From assembly GCF_030433715.1 (NCBI RefSeq), contig NZ_JAROCC010000003.1:225836-289835 (forward strand): 64,000 nucleotides of DNA. The letters are read 5' to 3'. How positions within the stretch are numbered: the stretch's first letter is position 1; every line of letters begins with the position of its first letter. The notes below the pieces were generated by a model. That model had not been told where the DNA came from and did no database searches. It saw only the letters and a list, made by a program, of their open reading frames with translations. The position numbers and the translations under genes are program-made. Below, one piece after another: positions 1 to 9,552 of the stretch. The DNA is from Sporosarcina highlanderae. GTDB lineage: Bacteria > Bacillota > Bacilli > Bacillales_A > Planococcaceae.

Positions 1-1193
1 TAACCGCCCGTATACCCATGAATATCCAATATCTCGCCGCAGAAAAAAAGTCCGGCCTTTTTCCGCGACGCCATCGTCTTCGGTTCGATCTCCTTCGTGG
101 AAATCCCACCGCCAGTAACAAACGCTTTTTCAATCGGCTGCGTACCGTTCACCGTCATAGGAAAACCTTTCAACAAGCCAGCTAACTTACGGATTTTTTC
201 ATTAGAAATCCCCGCGCCGGTATCGGCAGCGTCAATTTCCGCTCGATCGAATAAAAACAGTAGCCATCGCTCAGGTGCGATTCCCTTCAAACTATTCTTC
301 ACCGCTTTCTTCGGATCCTCTTTCAACATACCTGAAATCATCTGGAATGCCTTTTCTTCATTCATCGATGGCATTGAATCAATCCGCATCTCAACAGGCT
401 TACCGCCGTTTTTCATCTGCTCCTTAACGACAAACTGGCTGCATCGTAAAATCGCAGGACCGCTCAATCCGAAATGAGTGAACAACATGTCCATTTGATG
501 TGTAACCAATGTTTTCCCTTTTGCATTCAATACGGATACAGCAACATCACGCAATGCAAGTCCCTGTAATTCTTTTGATTGGATAAACGATTCACCTGAC
601 AGTAGAGGAACTTCTGTCGGATACAATTCAGTAACAGTATGACCAGCTTTTTCAGCCCACGGGTATCCATCCCCTGTGCTTCCGGTTTGCGGGACTGCTT
701 TACCGCCAACAGCAACGACAACCGCATTCGCGCGGATTTCTTCGCCATCTTCAAGTCGTACCCCTAAGATCTTTTCATCATCCATTAGCAATTTCTTGAC
801 ACGTGTCGTTAAACGAATCTCGACATTCAGGCGATCCATCTCACCAAGCAATGCATTCACGACATCCTTAGCATTATTTGAAACAGGGAACATCCTGCCA
901 TGATCTTCCTCTTTCAATGGCACACCAAGGCCTTCAAAAAAGGCAATAATATCTTCATTATTGAAGACAGAGAACGGGCCATATAAAAACCTCCCGTTGC
1001 CTGGGATGTTCTTTACGATTTCTTCCAATGGCAAACGGTTGGTTACATTGCACCGTCCGCCCCCTGAAATGGATAATTTATTGCCAAGTTTTTTTCCTTT
1101 ATCTATAAGGAGGACTTTGCCTCCCTTTTCAGCTGCAGCGATGGAGGCCATTAACCCTGAGGGACCCCCGCCGATGATTATAACGTCATACAT
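1..1193 (-). CDS. ytfP: NAD(P)/FAD-dependent oxidoreductase, HI0933/YtfP family (partial, runs off left edge)
   Basis: The frame is open from an ATG at 1193 to the left edge, so the C-terminus is missing. The N-terminus reads [16 protein letters not shown], a Rossmann dinucleotide-binding motif (GGGPSG at residues 7-12). It is followed by the family signature [17 protein letters not shown]. Further on are [18 protein letters not shown] and, near the edge, [17 protein letters not shown], both typical of HI0933-like flavoproteins. The substrate of this family is not firmly known. The gene is divergent from the flippase-like gene to its right, as ytfP and ytgP are in B. subtilis. The family assignment is strong; the exact reaction is unknown. 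Confidence 0.9.
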   Translation of the reverse strand, partial: MYDVIIIGGGPSGLMASIAAAEKGGKVLLIDKGKKLGNKLSISGGGRCNVTNRLPLEEIVKNIPGNGRFLYGPFSVFNNEDIIAFFEGLGVPLKEEDHGRMFPVSNNAKDVVNALLGEMDRLNVEIRLTTRVKKLLMDDEKILGVRLEDGEEIRANAVVVAVGGKAVPQTGSTGDGYPWAEKAGHTVTELYPTEVPLLSGESFIQSKELQGLALRDVAVSVLNAKGKTLVTHQMDMLFTHFGLSGPAILRCSQFVVKEQMKNGGKPVEMRIDSMPSMNEEKAFQMISGMLKEDPKKAVKNSLKGIAPERWLLFLFDRAEIDAADTGAGISNEKIRKLAGLLKGFPMTVNGTQPIEKAFVTGGGISTKEIEPKTMASRKKAGLFFCGEILDIHGYTGG

Positions 1194-1323
1194 AGATGGA
1201 ACCACACTTTCAGTTTTTCTCCATTATACATGAAGTGTCCAATAATCATTGTGAAAAGTGTCTGCTGGGGGTAAACTTGTAGGTAGCTTTGTCAAGTAGT
1301 TCTTAAGATTGGAAGGATCAACT

Positions 1324-2940
1324 ATGTCATCAAATCTTGTAAAAGGCACGGCCATTTTAACAATCGGGCTCTTTTTATCGAAGGCGCTCGGTCTTTTATA
1401 CGTCATTCCGTTTTATGCGATTGTCGGGAAAGAGAATATCGGTTTGTATCAATACGCGTACATTCCCTATAACTTGGCTTTGGCGATTGCCATTTCGGGT
1501 GCTCCTCTTGCCATTTCAAAGTTTGTTTCGAAATATAATGCGATGGGTGATTATGCAACCGGTCGGAAGTTAATGAAGTCTGGGATGCTTGTCATGACAA
1601 TATCCGGTATGTTGTCGTTCTTAGTCTTGTTTTTCATGGCAGAACCAATTGCAAAACTTGTTATTCGTGACAATGAACAAATTTTCACGATAGATGAGAT
1701 TAAATCAGTTATCCAGTGGGTCAGCTATGCATTGCTTGCTGTTCCGCTTATGAGTATTGTCAGGGGTTATTTACAGGGTAATCAGAAGTTTGAACCAACC
1801 TCCGTCTCCCAGCTTGTTGAGCAAATTATCCGGATTTTGGTTGTGTTGATTGGATCTTATCTCGTAGTGAACGTACTTGATTTATCTCCACGAATTGCGG
1901 TGAAATTCGCTGTATTTGCGGCATTTATCGGGGCACTGGCGGGTTTGATTGTACTGTATAAATATTGGTTGAAATACAAGCCTGAGTTTACAACTTTATA
2001 TGAAAGCAGTCCACCTGCTAGTAATATTTCATTCCTCGACATGTATAAGGAAGTAATCGGGTATACGATTCCATTTGTCCTAGTTGGTGTTATCAATCCT
2101 CTTTACCAATTCGTGGATATGATTACATTCAACGGAGCTATGATATCAATTGGCCTTTCAACCGTTACGGATGAAATATTAACGATGCTCAACTTCCTTA
2201 CACATAAAGTTGTTATGATCCCTGTTATGGTTGCAACAGGTTTTTCAATGGCTCTTATTCCTGTTATCACAGGTTATTACACAAAGAACGACCAGAAAGG
2301 ACTCACTCGATCTCTTGATCAAACCTATCAGATCATGCTGTTTTTGACGATTCCAATGGTTTTAGGACTGATTGTCCTTTCTGATGAATTTTATACGTTC
2401 CTTTACAGCAAGGATGCTGTCGGCTCAGCAGTTTTGTCTGCATATGCGCCAGTTGCAATCCTGTTTGGCTTATTCACCGTGACTGCAGCCATCCTTCAAG
2501 GGATCGATAAGCATAAATGGATTGTCTTCACTTCGTTGACTGGTTTATTGGTTAAAATGGTTTTAAATATCCCTCTTATCAAGCTTTTCGAAGTGAACGG
2601 TGCGATAGCAGCAACGGCAATCGGATATGGGGTAGCTGTTATAATCAATCTTGTGGTTATCTCGAAGGTCCTGAATTACCACTCGAGAATGGTGTTCAGA
2701 CGATTGATCCTTATCGGGATTTTTAACGTCATCATGCTTGTTGCGGTTAACTTCACATTAAAAGGCTTGCTTGCTATCAGTCCTGTCGGCGGCAAGATGC
2801 AAGCATTGCTCTATGTCTTGATTTGTGCGTTTGTTGGAGCTGTAGTATATGGAGCTCTGTCTCTGAAATCAGGTCTTGCACAGAAATTATTTGGCGATAA
2901 ATTAACTAAAATTACAAAGAAGCTTGGTTTTGGAGGATAA
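1324..2940 (+). CDS. ytgP: Polysaccharide/lipid flippase of the MVF/MATE-like group (YtgP/SpoVB-like)
   Basis: The product is about 538 residues of almost continuous hydrophobic segments (12-14 predicted membrane spans). It starts MSSNLVKGTAILTIGLFLSKALGLLYVIPFYAIVG-like, the usual opening of the SpoVB/YtgP group of the MOP flippase superfamily. I chose the ATG at 1324 because GGAAGGA lies 6 bases before it. A TTG 15 bases upstream overlaps that Shine-Dalgarno and is unlikely. YtgP proteins are proposed lipid II or polysaccharide flippases in the cell membrane; this role is inferred from the family. The stop is 3 bases before the next start, so the two genes are probably co-transcribed. Confidence 0.9.
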   Translation: MSSNLVKGTAILTIGLFLSKALGLLYVIPFYAIVGKENIGLYQYAYIPYNLALAIAISGAPLAISKFVSKYNAMGDYATGRKLMKSGMLVMTISGMLSFLVLFFMAEPIAKLVIRDNEQIFTIDEIKSVIQWVSYALLAVPLMSIVRGYLQGNQKFEPTSVSQLVEQIIRILVVLIGSYLVVNVLDLSPRIAVKFAVFAAFIGALAGLIVLYKYWLKYKPEFTTLYESSPPASNISFLDMYKEVIGYTIPFVLVGVINPLYQFVDMITFNGAMISIGLSTVTDEILTMLNFLTHKVVMIPVMVATGFSMALIPVITGYYTKNDQKGLTRSLDQTYQIMLFLTIPMVLGLIVLSDEFYTFLYSKDAVGSAVLSAYAPVAILFGLFTVTAAILQGIDKHKWIVFTSLTGLLVKMVLNIPLIKLFEVNGAIAATAIGYGVAVIINLVVISKVLNYHSRMVFRRLILIGIFNVIMLVAVNFTLKGLLAISPVGGKMQALLYVLICAFVGAVVYGALSLKSGLAQKLFGDKLTKITKKLGFGG

Positions 2941-2943
2941 AAA

Positions 2944-3669
2944 ATGCGTTTAGATAAATTACTGGCGAATATGGGATTTGGATCACGAAAAGAGGTACGC
3001 CAGCTATTGAAGAAAGGTGCCATACAGGTGAATAGTGTACCGGTAAAGGATCCAGCACTACACGTTGATCCTGAAGCGGATGAAGTAACAATTCTTGGTG
3101 AACGGGTCATTTACAGGGAATTCATCTACTTGATGTTGCACAAACCACAAGGTGTCATTTCAGCAACTGAGGATAATCGAGATCGAACTGTTATTGATTT
3201 GTTAGATGATGAATACCGGCATTTCGAGCCATTCCCGGTTGGCAGACTTGATAAGGATACTGAAGGTCTTTTACTGATTACTAATGATGGAAAGCTTGCG
3301 CATGAATTATTATCACCGAAGAAGGAAGTTCCGAAAACGTATTTTGCTCATATTGATGGTGTTGTCACTGATGAAGATATCGAAAGGTTTGCGGAGGGGG
3401 TTACACTCGATGACGGGTATTTCACCAAACCAGGAAAGCTCCGGATATTAAAATCTGCCGATATCTCCGAAATTGAACTGACGATTACGGAAGGGAAATT
3501 CCATCAAGTCAAGCGGATGTTCGAGGCTGTAGGTAAGCGGGTCATCTATTTGAAACGACTTACTATGGGTACTTTGAAGTTGGACGATGGATTGAAGTTA
3601 GGGGAATATCGGGAATTGACTGCAGATGAATTGGCTCTGCTTCAAAATGAAAAAGCTGAACTGGATTGA
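2944..3669 (+). CDS. ytzG: Pseudouridine synthase, RsuA family (16S rRNA)
   Basis: The 241-residue protein starts with an S4 RNA-binding domain (residues 1-60, MRLDKLLANMGFGSRKEV). The RsuA/RluB catalytic domain follows with the motif GRLDKDTEGLLLITNDG, where the Asp of RLD is the catalytic residue. The end of the domain, EGKFHQVKRMFEAVG, is also canonical. The enzyme isomerises a specific uridine in rRNA; the RsuA-type small-subunit target is inferred from size and family. GGAGG stands just before the ATG, and the gene follows the flippase gene by 3 bases. An intrinsic terminator overlaps its stop codon. Confidence 0.92.
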   Translation: MRLDKLLANMGFGSRKEVRQLLKKGAIQVNSVPVKDPALHVDPEADEVTILGERVIYREFIYLMLHKPQGVISATEDNRDRTVIDLLDDEYRHFEPFPVGRLDKDTEGLLLITNDGKLAHELLSPKKEVPKTYFAHIDGVVTDEDIERFAEGVTLDDGYFTKPGKLRILKSADISEIELTITEGKFHQVKRMFEAVGKRVIYLKRLTMGTLKLDDGLKLGEYRELTADELALLQNEKAELD

Positions 3670-3684
3670 CAGTTCAGCTTTTTC
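3651..3684 (+). terminator. Intrinsic terminator of ytgP-ytzG
   Basis: The stem AAAAGCTGAACT pairs with AGTTCAGCTTTTT. It begins inside the last codons of ytzG and ends in a T run. Confidence 0.8.
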
Positions 3685-3712
3685 ATATCCTAAAAAAGTG
3701 CAAGTGATATCG

Positions 3713-3931
3713 TCAGGGTAATTTAACTTTTTTCTGAGTTGTTGTCCATTTACCGCGGGTTGGGCTTGTAATGAGTTCATTATACTCAAGAACGTTCAAA
3801 TCCCGTTGTGCGGTACGGTTTGTGATGCCGAATTCTTCTACTACGTTTTCGGTTGTAACGATGCCCCGGTCAAGGATGTACAAATAGACGTCCTTAATAC
3901 GGATAAGCATACGATCAGTAGCGGTATTCAA
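3713..3931 (-). CDS. ytzE: Small DeoR-type helix-turn-helix regulator (YtzE-like)
   Basis: The 72-residue protein is a winged-helix domain: DRMLIRIKDVYLYI, then VVEEFGITNRTAQRDLNVL (recognition helix), then SPTRGKWTTT. That is the DNA-binding half of a DeoR-family repressor without a sugar-binding domain. I place the start at the TTG at 3931 because AAGGAG lies 11 bases before it and because the family is about 70-75 residues long. A longer frame from an ATG at 3976 has no ribosome site. The gene converges on ytzG. The target genes cannot be told from the sequence. Confidence 0.8.
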   Translation of the reverse strand: MNTATDRMLIRIKDVYLYILDRGIVTTENVVEEFGITNRTAQRDLNVLEYNELITSPTRGKWTTTQKKVKLP

Positions 3932-4192
3932 CTGTGGAACCACTCCTTCATCTTCATTTTCCAAATCTATGGGCATGAGACTATTGAATGTTACCTATGC
4001 AAGTTGAAATTGGCCCCTGACAATGCACTCCTTTCAGCAGAACGCTGTGTCGGATGAATCCGATAATACAATTATAACTTATTTTAAACAATAGTAAAAG
4101 AATTTTTTGTTAATTCAATGTAAATATTGCTTGGTACTTTATTTTCTGAGCTGAACATGTGAAAATAAGAATGGAGAAAGAGGGTGTTTGGA

Positions 4193-5599
4193 ATGGTAAA
4201 TTGGAATGAAAAAGCATTGGGTAAACAAGATTTTGTAATTAATGATTTAAAGCAATTGGTTTCAATCCCTTCCGTCCTTGATGAAAGCTTGTCTACAGAG
4301 GATGCGCCGTTTGGTCCTGAACCGAAGCGGGCGCTGGACTGGCTTTTGGAAGAAGGTAGGAAAGCAGGTTTTACCGTCAAAAATATCGATAACATGGCAG
4401 GGCATATCGAAATGGGCGAGGGCGATGAACTATTAGGAATCCTTTGCCACGTTGATGTGGTACCGGCCGGAAGTAACTGGACGTATGGACCGTTCGAAGG
4501 TACTGTCAAGGATGGGAAGTTATTTGGGCGTGGTGCAATCGATGATAAAGGCCCGACAATTGCAGCTTGGCATGCCATGAAAATGGTGAAAGAGGCAGGG
4601 ATCCCTCTGAATAAACGGGTACGACTCATTATTGGCACTGACGAAGAAAGCGGATTCCGTTGTGTAAGACGCTATTTTGAAAAAGAGGAGATGCCGACAA
4701 TCGGTTTTGCTCCGGATGCGGATTTCCCGATCATCAATGCGGAAAAGGGAATTTCATCATTGGTCTTTTCTCAAAAAACGAATACGCCGGATGGACAATT
4801 GCTTGCCTTCGAATCAGGAAGTCGGACGAATATGGTTCCAGACGTTGCTCAAGCTGTCATCGGTATTGGATACTCAGAAATAAAAGACCGTTTTGAAAGT
4901 TTTTTGGATCGTTATGATTACGGAGCTTCGACTACAGGAAACGAAAATGAGACAACCATACGTGTCAACGGAAAATCCGCGCATGCGATGGAGCCCAACA
5001 ACGGTGTGAATGCTGCGATTGTCCTTGTATCCTTCTTGAATGAAATTTTCACAGAAGGTGCATCAAAGGATTTTACACAATTCCTTGTGGATGCATTTGG
5101 AAATGAAACGCGTGGACGTTACCTTGGCCTTGATTTTAACGATGAAATTTCGGGTGATACGACTTTGAATGCTGGCATCGTCTCTTATACTCCTGAAGAA
5201 GGAGGACGGGTTAATGTAAGCATGCGGTATTCGGTTACGTATCCGTTTGAAGAGAAAGTTAGTAATTGCAATGAACGGTTAAAGGATGCACCTTTTGAAT
5301 TAGAGGTCAAATCCAATTCGAAACCGCATCATGTGGATGCAAATGATCCGTTCATTAAAACTTTGCAGGATGTTTATACGACTTATACTGGTGAAGAGGC
5401 GGAGCTTTTATCAATCGGTGGCGGTACGTACGCCCGTGTGTTAGATAAAGGAGTCGCTTTCGGAATGCTTTTCCCGGGTAGGGATGATGTCGCCCACCAA
5501 GCGGACGAATATGTATATATAGAGGACCTTATAAAAGCGACAGCTATTTACGCGGCGGCAATTAGCCGTTTAGCGTCAGATGAGGAAGGGGAAAGTTGA
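4193..5599 (+). CDS. pepV: Dipeptidase PepV (M20 family metallopeptidase)
   Basis: The 468-residue M20 peptidase has the zinc ligands in the expected places: His86 (CHVDVVPAG), Asp117 (GAIDDKGP), Glu151 (GTDEESG), Asp175/177 (PDADFP) and a C-terminal His435 (DDVAHQADE). This spacing matches PepV dipeptidases, which cleave a broad range of dipeptides in the cytoplasm. The ATG at 4193 follows AGAGGGTG at 8 bases; a GTG 9 bases upstream sits inside that site. The stop overlaps the start of the aminotransferase gene by one base (TGATG), so translation is likely coupled. The D-amino acid aminotransferase neighbour suggests shared work on peptide-derived amino acids. Confidence 0.95.
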   Translation: MVNWNEKALGKQDFVINDLKQLVSIPSVLDESLSTEDAPFGPEPKRALDWLLEEGRKAGFTVKNIDNMAGHIEMGEGDELLGILCHVDVVPAGSNWTYGPFEGTVKDGKLFGRGAIDDKGPTIAAWHAMKMVKEAGIPLNKRVRLIIGTDEESGFRCVRRYFEKEEMPTIGFAPDADFPIINAEKGISSLVFSQKTNTPDGQLLAFESGSRTNMVPDVAQAVIGIGYSEIKDRFESFLDRYDYGASTTGNENETTIRVNGKSAHAMEPNNGVNAAIVLVSFLNEIFTEGASKDFTQFLVDAFGNETRGRYLGLDFNDEISGDTTLNAGIVSYTPEEGGRVNVSMRYSVTYPFEEKVSNCNERLKDAPFELEVKSNSKPHHVDANDPFIKTLQDVYTTYTGEEAELLSIGGGTYARVLDKGVAFGMLFPGRDDVAHQADEYVYIEDLIKATAIYAAAISRLASDEEGES

Positions 5600-6450
5600 T
5601 GATACACTTTATTGACGGGCAGTTTTTAGCAAAGGATAGTTTAACTATTTCTATTGATGACAGAGGTTATTATTTCGGAGATGGTGTTTACGAAGTCGTA
5701 AAAGTATATGATGGTGAGTTATATACGGCAGAAGAACATTTTGAGCGCCTGTCTCAAAGTGCAACAAAAGTTAAAATGACCATCCCTTATTCAGAACAGC
5801 AGTTAATCGATATTGCCAAGGAATTAGTTAAAGTAAATGGAATCGTGACAGGACATATTTATATGCAAGTGACCCGCGGTGTTTCTTCAAGGGTCCATCA
5901 GTTCCCGAACCCTGAAGTTGCTCCGGTAGTAACGGCGTATGCAGTTCATAATCAAAGGCCCATGAAAACTATCGAAAACGGAGTAGGGACAATATTTGTT
6001 GACGATATAAGATGGCTCCGTTGTGACATAAAAAGTTTGAACTTGTTGGGGAGTGTCCTTGCGAAGCAAGAAGCTTTTGAGGCGAACTGCGCGGAAGCGA
6101 TTCTCGTCCGTGACGGAATAGTGACGGAAGGGTCTTCAACCAATATGTTTGGTATCAAAGATGGTATTGTTTACACACATCCTGCTTCGAATCTCATTTT
6201 AAATGGGATTACGCGCCGGGTTGTATTAAGACTATGCGAAGAAAATGGAATACCTGTCGAAGAGAAAGCATTTGCCCCCGAGGAAGCTCTCGCGATGGAT
6301 GAATTTTTCATGACTTCAACGACAGCCGAAGTTACCCCAGTTATCACGATTGATGGAAAAGCGATAGGGTCCGGCGTCCCTGGGCCGTTAACGAAGAAAT
6401 TGCAGGAGGCTTTTGCTCGTCAGATTCCTGTTTCTGTAGCAGGAGAATGA
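5599..6450 (+). CDS. dat: D-amino-acid (D-alanine) aminotransferase
   Basis: The 283-residue protein is a fold-type IV PLP enzyme. The opening FIDGQFLAKDSLTISIDDRGYYFGDGVYEV is typical of bacterial D-amino acid transaminases. Lys145 in DIKSLNLLGS is at the position of the PLP lysine known from thermophilic Bacillus D-aminotransferase. EGSSTNMFGIKDG and STTAEVTPV are further family motifs. The reaction is D-alanine + 2-oxoglutarate to pyruvate + D-glutamate, supplying D-Glu for peptidoglycan. The ATG overlaps the pepV stop by one base, and GGAAGGGG lies upstream inside pepV. Confidence 0.95.
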   Translation: MIHFIDGQFLAKDSLTISIDDRGYYFGDGVYEVVKVYDGELYTAEEHFERLSQSATKVKMTIPYSEQQLIDIAKELVKVNGIVTGHIYMQVTRGVSSRVHQFPNPEVAPVVTAYAVHNQRPMKTIENGVGTIFVDDIRWLRCDIKSLNLLGSVLAKQEAFEANCAEAILVRDGIVTEGSSTNMFGIKDGIVYTHPASNLILNGITRRVVLRLCEENGIPVEEKAFAPEEALAMDEFFMTSTTAEVTPVITIDGKAIGSGVPGPLTKKLQEAFARQIPVSVAGE

Positions 6451-6479
6451 TAATTGTTGATTGATTGGAGTTGATGGAA

Positions 6480-7454
6480 TTGGCGCAGCTCGTCAAACTG
6501 CTTGATTATGTATCCCGGTATGAAAATGATTTATCACATTATCCGACACAATATATCAGGTTGAAAAAATCGCAGTGGGAGAGGATGAAAGTCCAGTGGG
6601 AAAACGGTGCGAATTTTTCGGAGCGGCAAGAAATTCCTCATGTGGATGAAGAGCAGCTTGAAGAGGGGAAATGGTTTACCCCTCTTTTAAGTTTGTTTGG
6701 TAAGAGAAAGGAAAGGGAATTTGAACCTGAGGAAGAGGATGCCGGAACGGATGAAAGTAATGAATTGGATATGTTTGGATTCAACCCAAACGTCCTTTCA
6801 AGCCCGGGTAATCTTGAACATCTTCGGAAGCTGTTCTTAGATCAGCTATTTCATTTTCAATTAAAATGGGCAAGCTCAACATTACGACATAGCTCTCACT
6901 TAGATGCAAGGTTCATGAAAGATACTTTGCTTAGGAGCTTCACACAACAGCTTCCCGATAGTTTTCTGCTATTCTATTATCCGATCCTCCAAGTGAAAAA
7001 AGCCCCGGTTGAAGTGGATGTTATCTTGGTAACACCGCTTGAATGCCTGTGCATCACAGTTGTCGAACAAGAAGATATTGCGGCTTTTGTTGCAAGTGGA
7101 GATCGGTTTTGGGCGAAAAAGGTTGGTACAAAGGAATCTAGAATTCTTAATCCACTTATCGGACTTAATCGAATGGAAAAAATCATTTCAGGAATTTTCG
7201 CGACTCAGGGAATTGACTTCCCTATTAAAAAAATCGTGATTTCGCGGAACGGCTATATCGATTACCCAGGAACCCCGTTTGATATAACTATCATAGACCG
7301 CAGAACGTATAATGAATGGTTCACTTCTCTCCAGAAGTCCACCTTTCCAATGAAGTTCAACCAATTCAAAGCGGCACAATCTATCTTGGATAATGTACAG
7401 ACTACCGCTTTCAGCAGATTGGATTCAATGTATGAAAATGATAATAACGAATAG
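6480..7454 (+). CDS. NERD-like domain protein of unknown function
   Basis: The protein is about 324 residues with no signal peptide or membrane segment. The first half is acidic (a stretch around EFEPEEEDAGTDE). The second half contains QVKKAPVEVDVILVTPLECLCITVVE, which resembles the core of the nuclease-related domain (NERD), where an E-x-D-x-I-L-V-T strand is followed by a central strand. The usual NERD catalytic lysine after the second strand appears replaced (VVEQ in place of an EVK-type motif), so activity is doubtful. I favour the TTG at 6480, which has GGAG at 9 bases; an ATG at 6474 has it at only 3. It sits between dat and trmB and may be co-transcribed. Confidence 0.65.
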   Translation: MAQLVKLLDYVSRYENDLSHYPTQYIRLKKSQWERMKVQWENGANFSERQEIPHVDEEQLEEGKWFTPLLSLFGKRKEREFEPEEEDAGTDESNELDMFGFNPNVLSSPGNLEHLRKLFLDQLFHFQLKWASSTLRHSSHLDARFMKDTLLRSFTQQLPDSFLLFYYPILQVKKAPVEVDVILVTPLECLCITVVEQEDIAAFVASGDRFWAKKVGTKESRILNPLIGLNRMEKIISGIFATQGIDFPIKKIVISRNGYIDYPGTPFDITIIDRRTYNEWFTSLQKSTFPMKFNQFKAAQSILDNVQTTAFSRLDSMYENDNNE

Positions 7455-7470
7455 AAAAGAGTGTAAATAA

Positions 7471-8115
7471 ATGAGGCTTCGCAATAAACCATGGGCAAAA
7501 GATTTCATGGAAGAACATCCGGATATCCTGATCAATGAAGATGAAGAAGTAGTGAGGGATTGGAAGGGAATATTTAACAATGAAAACCCGATTCATGTAG
7601 AAGTAGGAACAGGAAAAGGGCAATTCATCATCGGAATGGCATTAGCAAATCCAGAGATCAATTACATTGGAATCGAACATTTTGACAATGTCATCGTATC
7701 TGCGTTGGAAAAGGCCATTGAGGCGGGAAAACCTTCGAATCTTCGACTACTGCGAGGAAATGGCGCCCATATGGAGGAGTTATTTAAACAAGGAGAATTG
7801 GATCGTATCTATTTGAATTTTTCAGATCCATGGCCAAAAACCCGACATGCCAAAAGGAGACTTACTCATGAATCATTCTTGGCAAGATATGAAAGAGCTT
7901 TAAAGAAAAAAGGTGAAATCCATTTCAAAACGGATAATCGCAAGCTATTCGAATACTCGCTTGTATCTATATCGGCATACGGCATGATTCTTCAGGAGGT
8001 CTCCTTGGATTTACACGTGGAAATGCCTGAAGACAATATCATGACGGAGTACGAAGAAAAGTTTTCTGCAAAGGGACAACCAATCTACAGGTTGGAGGCA
8101 ATGTTTAACAATTAG
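7471..8115 (+). CDS. trmB: tRNA (guanine46-N7)-methyltransferase TrmB
   Basis: The 214-residue Rossmann methyltransferase begins MRLRNKPWAKDF, as in Firmicute TrmB proteins. The SAM-binding motif is VEVGTGKGQFI (around residues 43-53). The family signature is LNFSDPWPKTRHAKRRL, followed by GEIHFKTDNRKLFEYS. It methylates G46 of tRNA at N7 using SAM. It sits 16 bases after the NERD-like gene with AAAGAGTG as a ribosome site. The length matches the family. Confidence 0.96.
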   Translation: MRLRNKPWAKDFMEEHPDILINEDEEVVRDWKGIFNNENPIHVEVGTGKGQFIIGMALANPEINYIGIEHFDNVIVSALEKAIEAGKPSNLRLLRGNGAHMEELFKQGELDRIYLNFSDPWPKTRHAKRRLTHESFLARYERALKKKGEIHFKTDNRKLFEYSLVSISAYGMILQEVSLDLHVEMPEDNIMTEYEEKFSAKGQPIYRLEAMFNN

Positions 8116-8141
8116 ACAAGTGACAAAAGGGGGATGTTTTT

Positions 8142-8987
8142 TTGGATACATATACATTTCACGGTATGAAAATAACTTGGCTCGATGGCGGTGTGAACTT
8201 TCTTGACGGGGGTACCATGTTTGGGGTGGTGCCTAAGGCTTTATGGTCCCGGAAGTATGAAGTGGATGAGAATAACTTGATAGAGCTAAGAACCGATCCC
8301 ATTTTGATAAGCTATGAAGGAAAAAACATCCTGATAGACAGCGGAATTGGTAAAGGGAAACTATCTGATAAGATGAAGCGTAATCTTGGGGTGCATGAAG
8401 AGACGAAGGTGGAAGAAAGCCTATCGCAACTTGGATTAAAGGTAGAGGATATCGATATCATCCTTATGACGCATCTTCATAACGACCATGCTGCTGGTTT
8501 GACCGGCTATGTAGATAATGAGCTTGTTTCGATTTTTCCGAACGCTGAAATTCATGTCTCTGAAGTCGAATGGAAGGAAATGAGGAATCCCAATATCCGC
8601 TCAAGGAACACATACTGGAAAGAGAATTGGGAACCTGTCCAGCATCAAGTGAAAACGTTTAAAGAACGATTAACGATAATGCCTAACATTGAAATGATCC
8701 ATACGGGAGGACATAGTGACGGTCATAGCATTATTAAACTGACTCAAAACGATGAAACGATCCTTCATATGGGAGATATCATGCCTACACATGCGCATAG
8801 CAATCCACTTTGGGTGCTTGCGTATGATGACTACCCAATGACGTCAATCTTTGCAAAGGAGAAATTGATGAAAGAAGGATTAGCGAACGGTTATCGATTC
8901 ATCTTTTATCATGACGCAGTTTACCGCCTTGTCCAATGGGATGAAAGCGGAAAAGAAATTACAGAATCGATTGCAAGGACGAGATAA
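8142..8987 (+). CDS. ytnP: Metallo-beta-lactamase-fold lactonase YtnP
   Basis: The 281-residue protein has the metallo-beta-lactamase signature [11 protein letters not shown] (HxHxDH from residue 111), then a downstream His ([10 protein letters not shown]), Asp (LHMGDIMP) and a C-terminal YHD. The start [10 protein letters not shown] is typical of YtnP. B. subtilis YtnP degrades N-acyl homoserine lactones and disrupts Streptomyces signalling, so a quorum-quenching lactonase role is inferred. The start is the TTG at 8142 with AAAGGGGG 9 bases upstream. It is followed by a terminator shared with the opposing ytzB. Confidence 0.88.
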   Translation: MDTYTFHGMKITWLDGGVNFLDGGTMFGVVPKALWSRKYEVDENNLIELRTDPILISYEGKNILIDSGIGKGKLSDKMKRNLGVHEETKVEESLSQLGLKVEDIDIILMTHLHNDHAAGLTGYVDNELVSIFPNAEIHVSEVEWKEMRNPNIRSRNTYWKENWEPVQHQVKTFKERLTIMPNIEMIHTGGHSDGHSIIKLTQNDETILHMGDIMPTHAHSNPLWVLAYDDYPMTSIFAKEKLMKEGLANGYRFIFYHDAVYRLVQWDESGKEITESIARTR

Positions 8988-8988
8988 T

Positions 8989-9026
8989 AAAACCGTCACA
9001 CTAAAAAACGTGTGACGGTATTTTTC
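8989..9026. terminator. Bidirectional terminator between ytnP and ytzB
   Basis: ACCGTCACAC pairs with GTGTGACGGT around an A-rich loop, with A and T runs on the two sides. The hairpin can end both convergent genes. Confidence 0.8.
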
Positions 9027-9036
9027 ACTTCTTTTT

Positions 9037-9351
9037 TTACTTCTGAACCAATTCAACAACAGTACCTGTCTCTGCATTCGCTGCAAATTCAAATTGTTCA
9101 AGTTCGCCATTTCGAATACGTGAAATACCGCCTCTGTATACTTCCATCGATAAAACATTGTTTGTAAATGGTTCTGGCTTCATCACAATCCAAGACCCAT
9201 CAATTGGACCCTCTTTTTTGAAGGCTTCCTTCACATCACTCAAGACACGTTCTGCCGGAGTTTTCGGGTTCAACTTTTCGAATGCCTGATTGACAATTAA
9301 TCCAGCAGCTACACCTGTTAAGACCCCTGACAAGAAATCCTTTACTTTCAT
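9037..9351 (-). CDS. ytzB: PepSY-domain small protein (YtzB-like)
   Basis: The protein is about 104 residues. It starts MKVKDFLSGVLTGVAAGLIVNQAF, a hydrophobic N-terminal segment that could be a membrane anchor. A PepSY-like region follows (DVKEAFKKEGPIDGSWIVMKPEP and FEFAANAETGTVVEL). PepSY domains often inhibit proteases or bind peptides; no specific role is known here. GAGGGGG lies 9 bases before the chosen ATG; an upstream ATG at 9369 lacks a ribosome site. The place next to ytnP matches B. subtilis ytzB. Confidence 0.8.
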   Translation of the reverse strand: MKVKDFLSGVLTGVAAGLIVNQAFEKLNPKTPAERVLSDVKEAFKKEGPIDGSWIVMKPEPFTNNVLSMEVYRGGISRIRNGELEQFEFAANAETGTVVELVQK

Positions 9352-9552
9352 CGTTTGAAACCCCCTCAATCAATCTCATTCAATCTCACCCAAGTGTACC
9401 ATATTTTAATGATGTTTTTAAATTCGTTATGAAGGGATATGTGAATTTCGTTGTCGTGAAATTAATTCGAAAAGCTAAATATTCGGGATGGATAGTTTTT
9501 GACTCCTGCATTATACTTAAAGGAGTACATATTGAAATGGGGGAAGCTCTTT

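Noticed and set aside
97..477. 126-codon frame on the + strand at the left edge
   Set aside because: Shadow of the flavoprotein gene on the minus strand, which has clear family motifs.
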